A stretch of 11,100 nt of DNA from Halieaceae bacterium UBA4452. GTDB lineage: Bacteria > Pseudomonadota > Gammaproteobacteria > Pseudomonadales > Halieaceae. The position numbers and the translations under genes are program-made. The first letter of the stretch is position 1. Every line of letters begins with the position of its first letter. Location of the stretch: the NCBI GenBank assembly GCA_002389505.1, contig DGPA01000031.1:1-11100 (forward strand), in the 5' to 3' direction. A model generated the notes under the pieces. The model ran no database searches. It saw only the letters and a program-made list of their open reading frames with translations, and was not told the DNA's origin. This document shows, one piece after another, positions 7,272 to 11,100 of this stretch.

Positions 7272-7285
7272 ACAACTCACGTTGT
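7272..7285 (-). promoter_or_regulatory. Short inverted repeat, possible operator of the dehydrogenase operon
   Basis: ACAAC, four bases, GTTGT: perfect five-base arms located 28-41 bases before the ATG of the large dehydrogenase and downstream of the candidate promoter. This is a suitable place for a repressor, but arms this short arise often by chance. Confidence 0.25.
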
Positions 7286-7327
7286 TACACCAATTTTGAA
7301 CCTTGAGTATGTTTTTCTAACTTAGCG

Positions 7328-7356
7328 AATGTAGGTTACTTGGCGGCGCTTTGCAA
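7328..7356 (-). promoter_or_regulatory. Candidate sigma-70 promoter for the acyl-CoA dehydrogenase operon
   Basis: On the minus strand TTGCAA (7356-7351), 17 bases, TACATT (7333-7328), each matching 4/6 of consensus. It sits in the 183-base gap after the chaperedoxin gene, the longest in this half of the window. It would give a leader of about 75-80 bases before ATG 7244. Confidence 0.4.
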
Positions 7357-7427
7357 GCCTCTGCGCGCTAAATTTTTCCACTAAACTCAGGGTGCAACCC
7401 ACAATAACGCCTTAGGAAAACGGGCGC

Positions 7428-8288
7428 TCAATACATGAGTGAGAACAACTTACGCTGGTATTCCGCCGCCAGAGGGTCACCCTTGCCCACAGAGGCTATG
7501 GTGTCCAGGTACAAACGCTTGGCTTCACCGTTGTTCCAATCACGATCGGCACGCAGGACAACCAACATATGCTCCAATGCCTCACGATAACGGCCATCGA
7601 TGGACAGCTGCGCCGCTAATTTGAGCCGCGAGCTGTGATCATTGTCATCAGTAGCCAACAGTGCTTCAAGAGCCTTAATTTCAGGGGAATCGGCGGCTTC
7701 TCGCTTCAATTCAATTTGTGCTCTCAGCTGCTCATAAGTGGCGTCCTGATCGACCATACGGACATCATCGAGCACGGCCTCTGCATCATCTAGCCGGTTG
7801 GCGGTCAGCAGTGCGCCGGCATAGGCCAGAGTCACATCATGCAATTTGTTTGAATCTTCCCAAGCAGTGCGAAGTAATGCCACTGCCTCTGAAACGTCAC
7901 CTTGCTCGAGCAATAAATTCGCCTCGGTGATTTTAGCATTCCACGGAGAGGGTAAATATTTCTCTAATAATTCGCGGATAACGGATTCGGGTTGGGCCCC
8001 TGAAAAACCGTCCACAGGTTGGCCATCTTTTATCACCATAACGGTGGGTAAGTTGCGAACCCCTAGCTGACTGGCGAGCATCTGTTGTTCGTCAGCATTC
8101 ACTTTAGCGAGTAGGAAAGCGCCCGCGTATTCATTAGCCAGTTTCTCGAGCAAGGGCATTAGCTGTTTGCAAGGAGCGCACCAATCAGCCCAGAAATCCA
8201 CCACCACTGGGCGCTGTTGGGACTCCTCAATAAGCCATTGCTGCGCGTTGCCTTCATCAATATCAACTATATGTGCACTTGCGTTCAT
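7428..8288 (-). CDS. cnoX: CnoX/YbbN-like chaperedoxin (thioredoxin domain plus TPR-like domain)
   Basis: 286 residues, close to E. coli CnoX (284). Residues about 10-112 are a thioredoxin fold with FWADWCAPCKQLMPLL (32-47, Cys37 and Cys40) and the cis-proline segment RNLPTVMV (78-85, Pro81). The remainder is all helical, with TPR-like repeats (EANLLLEQGDVSEAVALLR at 122-140, then LTANRLDDAEAVL and LSIDGRYREALEHML). No signal peptide, so cytoplasmic. CnoX proteins hold unfolding clients under oxidative stress and pass them to DnaK/DnaJ/GrpE and GroEL. E. coli CnoX has a degenerate SxxC motif, but here the full CAPC motif predicts real thiol-disulfide activity, as reported for some other bacterial CnoX proteins. 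The ATG overlaps the dapB stop as ATGA, and GGAGAG lies six bases upstream. Being in the dnaK-dnaJ-dapB transcript fits the chaperone role. Confidence 0.88.
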   Translation of the reverse strand: MNASAHIVDIDEGNAQQWLIEESQQRPVVVDFWADWCAPCKQLMPLLEKLANEYAGAFLLAKVNADEQQMLASQLGVRNLPTVMVIKDGQPVDGFSGAQPESVIRELLEKYLPSPWNAKITEANLLLEQGDVSEAVALLRTAWEDSNKLHDVTLAYAGALLTANRLDDAEAVLDDVRMVDQDATYEQLRAQIELKREAADSPEIKALEALLATDDNDHSSRLKLAAQLSIDGRYREALEHMLVVLRADRDWNNGEAKRLYLDTIASVGKGDPLAAEYQRKLFSLMY

Positions 8289-9115
8289 CGTACGCTCTCC
8301 GCCGCTTCTCTAAACCCCAGGACATCCTGCATGTCATAACACCCCGGATTCTGTTGCGCAGTCCACTGGGCAGCACGCACTGCTCCACGCGCAAACGCCA
8401 CGCGCGAACTGGCCTTGTGAGTAATTTCTAACCGCTCGCCATCCGCCGCAAAAACAACCGTGTGATCGCCAACGATATCTCCTGCTCGAATAGTGGTGAA
8501 ACCGATGGTCTCGCGTTTACGCGGCCCTGTTTGCCCCTCTCGGCCATAAACCGCCACCGTCTGCAAATCACGGTCAAGCGTGTCAGCGATCACCTGCCCC
8601 ATGCTCAGCGCTGTGCCTGAGGGAGCATCAATTTTATCGCGGTGATGCGCTTCGATAATCTCGATATCAACATCGTCCCCCAGTACCGCCGCGGCCTGCT
8701 CGAGCAACTTAAAGCTGAGATTAACACCCATCGAGAAATTCGATGCTTTACACATGGCTATTTTGGCACTACGCGCGAGTAATTCCTGCTCTTGGTCAGG
8801 GGTGAAACCGGTGGTGCCAATCACCATGGCTACCCCATGGGCGGCACACAGCTCGGCGTTCTCAAGAGAAGCTGTCGGGCTAGTAAAATCGATAAGCACG
8901 TCAATGCTATCGATCACCGATGCCAGCGCATCGACAATGACAACACCACTGGCGTCTACACCTGAAAGCGCTCCGGTATCGACACCAATAAGTGCACTAC
9001 CAGGGCGCTCTAAGGCGGCGGTTAAGCTAAGGTCTAAGGCGCTGTTTACCAAGGTGTCTATGAGCATGCGACCCATGCGCCCCGCAGCGCCAGTCACGCC
9101 GACACGGACTGTCAT
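8285..9115 (-). CDS. dapB: 4-hydroxy-tetrahydrodipicolinate reductase DapB
   Basis: NAD(P)H-dependent reductase of the diaminopimelate/lysine pathway, cytoplasmic. 276 residues, as expected (E. coli 273). The N-terminal Rossmann nucleotide loop is VGVTGAAGRMGRM (5-17). DFTSP (76-80) and GTTGF (100-104) are further cofactor contacts. The signature EAHHRDKIDAPSGTAL (155-170) contains the acid/base His157 and Lys161, equivalent to E. coli His159 and Lys163. VYGREGQTGPR and AGDIVGDHTVVF complete the substrate domain. Its ATG overlaps the dnaJ stop as ATGA, and its stop overlaps the cnoX start, so translation is coupled on both sides. The placement downstream of dnaJ is the known gammaproteobacterial order, although carA usually follows. 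Confidence 0.97.
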   Translation of the reverse strand: MTVRVGVTGAAGRMGRMLIDTLVNSALDLSLTAALERPGSALIGVDTGALSGVDASGVVIVDALASVIDSIDVLIDFTSPTASLENAELCAAHGVAMVIGTTGFTPDQEQELLARSAKIAMCKASNFSMGVNLSFKLLEQAAAVLGDDVDIEIIEAHHRDKIDAPSGTALSMGQVIADTLDRDLQTVAVYGREGQTGPRKRETIGFTTIRAGDIVGDHTVVFAADGERLEITHKASSRVAFARGAVRAAQWTAQQNPGCYDMQDVLGFREAAESVR

Positions 9116-10245
9116 CCTCTTGTCACACCGTCGAAAAATGACTTAACACCCTCAAACCAGCCATGCTGCCTTGGAGATTGGCTATCGCCCCCTTCTGATA
9201 GGGTGGCGCGCAGCTCCTCGAGGAGTTGCTTTTGCCGCACACCAAGGTTCACGGGTGTCTCTACGACCGCGCGGCACATAAGGTCGCCCACTGGGCCACC
9301 GCGAACCGGCTGCACGCCTTTGCCGCGTAGCCGAAACATCTTTCCTGTTTGAGTCTCAGAGGGAATTTTGAGTTTTACTTTACCGTCAAGGGTGGGGACT
9401 TCAAGGTGCCCACCTAATGCAGCATCAACAAAGTTGATGGGCACCTCACAAAATAAATGGCGCCCATCCCGCTCAAATAGTGCGTGTTGCTTGACGGACA
9501 TTTGTACAAACAGGTCTCCCGCGGGTCCACCCGAAGGTCCACCCTCTCCCTCGCCAGTCAGACGAATACGATCGCCCGTATCGACACCGGGTGGGACTTT
9601 TACTGATAACGTTTTCGTTTTTTCTACTAAACCCTGACCCTGACAATCGGCGCAAGGATTTGAAATAGTTTTCCCTCGACCGCGGCATTTTGGGCAAGTT
9701 TGCTGCACCTGGAAAAACCCTTGCTGCATCCGCACTTGACCAGCTCCCCCACAGCCAGCGCAGCTAATAGGACTGGTGCCCGGCTTCGCGCCACTGCCAT
9801 CACAGGTGGAGCAGTGCTGTAACGAGGGGACTTTAATCTCGGTGGTGGTGCCCCGCACCGCTTCTTCCAATGAGATATCTAGTGTGTAACGGAGATCTGA
9901 GCCACGCTGAGGACCACGCCGGCCTCCACCGCCACTACCGCCAAAGATATCGCCAAACACGTCGCCAAAGATGTCGCTAAAACCACCGCCCTGGAAGCCA
10001 CCTGCCCCTCCCCCCAATTGATCCACGCCCGCGTGACCAAACTGGTCGTAGGCAGCGCGCTTTTCTTTGTCCATGAGGATGTCGTAAGCTTCTGTCGCCT
10101 CTTTGAATTTATTATCCGCATCCTTATCATCCGGGTTGCGGTCAGGGTGATATTTCATCGCAATACGCCGGTAGGCTTTCTTTACCTCCGGTTCGGAAGT
10201 GGAGCGATCAATCCCTAGTACTTCATAATAGTCACGCTTGGACAT
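9112..10245 (-). CDS. dnaJ: Chaperone protein DnaJ (Hsp40)
   Basis: Co-chaperone that binds unfolded proteins and stimulates DnaK ATPase. 377 residues from ATG 10245, which gives the usual family start SKRDYYEVLG. A longer frame from ATG 10269 adds eight atypical residues and has no better ribosome site. Domains: J-domain 1-70 with HPD at 33-35; Gly/Phe-rich region about 77-110, with repeated DIFGDVFGDIFGG; and a zinc domain with four C-x-x-C-x-G-x-G repeats at Cys145/148, 162/165, 184/187 and 198/201. Two beta substrate-binding domains follow, and the C-terminus has the usual dimerisation region. All eight zinc cysteines are present, so it is a class A DnaJ. It lies 155 bases after dnaK, with a terminator-like hairpin between them, and its stop overlaps the dapB start. 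Confidence 0.97.
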   Translation of the reverse strand: MSKRDYYEVLGIDRSTSEPEVKKAYRRIAMKYHPDRNPDDKDADNKFKEATEAYDILMDKEKRAAYDQFGHAGVDQLGGGAGGFQGGGFSDIFGDVFGDIFGGSGGGGRRGPQRGSDLRYTLDISLEEAVRGTTTEIKVPSLQHCSTCDGSGAKPGTSPISCAGCGGAGQVRMQQGFFQVQQTCPKCRGRGKTISNPCADCQGQGLVEKTKTLSVKVPPGVDTGDRIRLTGEGEGGPSGGPAGDLFVQMSVKQHALFERDGRHLFCEVPINFVDAALGGHLEVPTLDGKVKLKIPSETQTGKMFRLRGKGVQPVRGGPVGDLMCRAVVETPVNLGVRQKQLLEELRATLSEGGDSQSPRQHGWFEGVKSFFDGVTRG

Positions 10246-10295
10246 AATAATCTGGCCTGCCTGCGCCATCTGGCGAGCGCCAAAATGCGCGCTCT

Positions 10296-10327
10296 AAAAA
10301 CACTATGCGGGCACCAAGCGCCCGCAT
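10296..10327 (-). terminator. Terminator-like hairpin between dnaK and dnaJ
   Basis: On the minus strand ATGCGGGC (10327-10320) pairs perfectly with GCCCGCAT (10312-10305) across a seven-base loop. AGTG and then TTTTT (10300-10296) follow. The stem is strong, but the U-run starts four bases late, so termination may be partial. This would give more dnaK than dnaJ from a shared transcript, or stabilise the 3' end of a dnaK message. Confidence 0.65.
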
Positions 10328-10372
10328 CACATCGACATTTTAACCCATGACTTGGGCGTTGTATTGTCACTA

Positions 10373-10390
10373 GGCGGAGGTTACCCCGCC
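10373..10390 (-). other. GC-rich inverted repeat just after dnaK
   Basis: On the minus strand GGCGG and CCGCC flank an eight-base centre, starting 11 bases after the dnaK stop. It could form a small RNA hairpin, but no T run follows, so it is not called a terminator. It may act with the stronger hairpin at 10296-10327 in mRNA stability. Confidence 0.35.
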
Positions 10391-10400
10391 CGTTGAGCTG

Positions 10401-11100
10401 TCATGGCTTGTCGTCGCCTTTGACTTCTTCAAATTCAGCATCGACGACATCGTCACCCATATCCGCCTCCTCTGCCTCAGCGCTGGCCGCATCGGCCTGG
10501 GCGCCCTCTGCCGCTTGCTCAGCAGCGTACATCTTTTGAGCAACCGCGCCTGTAGCTTCAGTGATTTTAGTGGTAGCCGCCTCTATGGCGTCTTTGTCAT
10601 CACCCTTTAACGCCGCTTCCGCTTCTTCAATGGCAGCATCAATAGTGGCTCGCTCCTCGTCAGAAGCGTGCTCTCCAGCATCCTCTAGCGTCTTACGGGC
10701 AGCGTGGATCATGCCGTCGCAGGTATTACGCACAGTAATCAGCTCTTCAAACTTTTTATCCGCCTCCGCATTTGCTTCAGCATCACGCACCATGTTCTCA
10801 ACCTCTTCCTCCGAAAGACCGCCCGACGCGGTAATACGAATCGACTGCTCTTTGCCAGTGGCCTTATCTTTGGCTGAGACATTGAGAATACCGTTAGCGT
10901 CGAGGTCAAAGGTCACTTCAACCTGAGGTACCCCACGCGGGGACGGTGGAATATCGGCCAAGTCGAACCGCCCGAGGGATTTATTCTCCAAAGACTGCTT
11001 TCGCTCGCCTTGAACCACATGAATAGTTACCGCAGTCTGATTGTCTTCAGCGGTCGAGAACACCTGTGATTTTTTGGTCGGTATCGTTGTATTTTTCTCA
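10401..11100 (-). CDS. dnaK: Chaperone protein DnaK (Hsp70), C-terminal third (5' end outside window)
   Basis: The frame is open to the right edge, so only the last 232 residues are seen; the full protein should be about 640. The visible part starts in the substrate-binding beta domain (TTIPTKKSQVFSTAEDNQ) and continues with VTIHVVQGERK, then PPSPRGVPQVEVTFDLDANG and ILNVSAKDKATGKEQ, all hallmark DnaK segments. The helical lid follows, rich in Ala and Glu (residues about 115 to 200 of the visible part). The end, DDVVDAEFEEVKGDDKP, is the conserved acidic tail found in proteobacterial DnaK. It is followed by dnaJ, dapB and cnoX on the same strand. The internal GTG at 11063 is not a start: the codons before it continue the family sequence to the window edge. 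Any heat-shock promoter and grpE would lie beyond the right edge. Confidence 0.97.
   Translation of the reverse strand, partial: EKNTTIPTKKSQVFSTAEDNQTAVTIHVVQGERKQSLENKSLGRFDLADIPPSPRGVPQVEVTFDLDANGILNVSAKDKATGKEQSIRITASGGLSEEEVENMVRDAEANAEADKKFEELITVRNTCDGMIHAARKTLEDAGEHASDEERATIDAAIEEAEAALKGDDKDAIEAATTKITEATGAVAQKMYAAEQAAEGAQADAASAEAEEADMGDDVVDAEFEEVKGDDKP

Noticed and set aside
7245..7280. GTG start at 7280 for the large acyl-CoA dehydrogenase
   Set aside because: The 12 extra residues are unlike the family, and ATG 7244 has GAGG five bases upstream. The inverted repeat would also fall inside the coding region.
7390..7427. Terminator after the chaperedoxin gene
   Set aside because: Only a four-pair stem (GGGT/ACCC) and a weak CGCC/GGCG pairing are visible, with no T run after either, so no terminator is called.
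8754..9146. 130-residue plus-strand open frame opposite dapB
   Set aside because: It is low in complexity (Ser, Thr, Pro, Ala) and fully explained as the antisense of dapB, whose motifs are unambiguous.
10246..10269. Earlier ATG 10269 for dnaJ
   Set aside because: It adds eight residues before the standard SKRDYYEVLG start and shows no Shine-Dalgarno.
10561..10926. 121-residue plus-strand open frame opposite dnaK
   Set aside because: It is a Ser/Ala-rich shadow of the dnaK lid-coding strand with no family features.

Overview
The window is a compact, gene-dense piece of a bacterial chromosome with roughly balanced base composition. It almost certainly comes from a gammaproteobacterium. The evidence is the dnaK-dnaJ-dapB order, a full-length AceK close in size and motifs to the E. 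coli enzyme, a TesB-type thioesterase and a CnoX/YbbN-like chaperedoxin. The abundance of acyl-CoA genes would suit a marine lipid-using lineage such as the Halieaceae/Spongiibacteraceae; that placement is inference. Both edges cut genes: a regulator at the left and dnaK at the right.

Left, + strand (1-1769): the C-terminal part of an unusual regulator with one TetR ligand-binding domain followed by a complete second TetR unit. A TesB-family acyl-CoA thioesterase follows 20 bases later, probably in the same transcript. It meets the next operon tail to tail, with the two stop codons overlapping.

Centre-left, - strand (4766 down to 1766): an operon of aceK (isocitrate dehydrogenase kinase/phosphatase) and two histidine-phosphatase-fold proteins, all joined by overlapping stop and start codons. 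The first phosphatase has Ser where the second catalytic His should be.

Centre, - strand (7244 down to 4844): a pair of adjacent acyl-CoA dehydrogenase genes ending in a clear intrinsic terminator. Their residues suggest an obligate heteromer in which only the larger subunit carries the catalytic Glu, on the helix used by isovaleryl-CoA dehydrogenase.

Right, - strand (11100 down to 7428): the 3' end of dnaK, an intercistronic terminator-like hairpin, dnaJ, dapB, and a cnoX-like thioredoxin/TPR protein with an intact CAPC motif. dnaJ-dapB-cnoX are linked by ATGA overlaps.

Two themes emerge. One is acyl-CoA turnover plus control of the glyoxylate bypass: acyl-CoA dehydrogenases, thioesterase and AceK, the last balancing isocitrate between the TCA cycle and the bypass when growth is on acetyl-CoA. 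The other is protein folding under stress: DnaK, DnaJ and a chaperedoxin. No RNA genes, CRISPR array or mobile element were seen. No intergenic gap exceeds about 185 bases.
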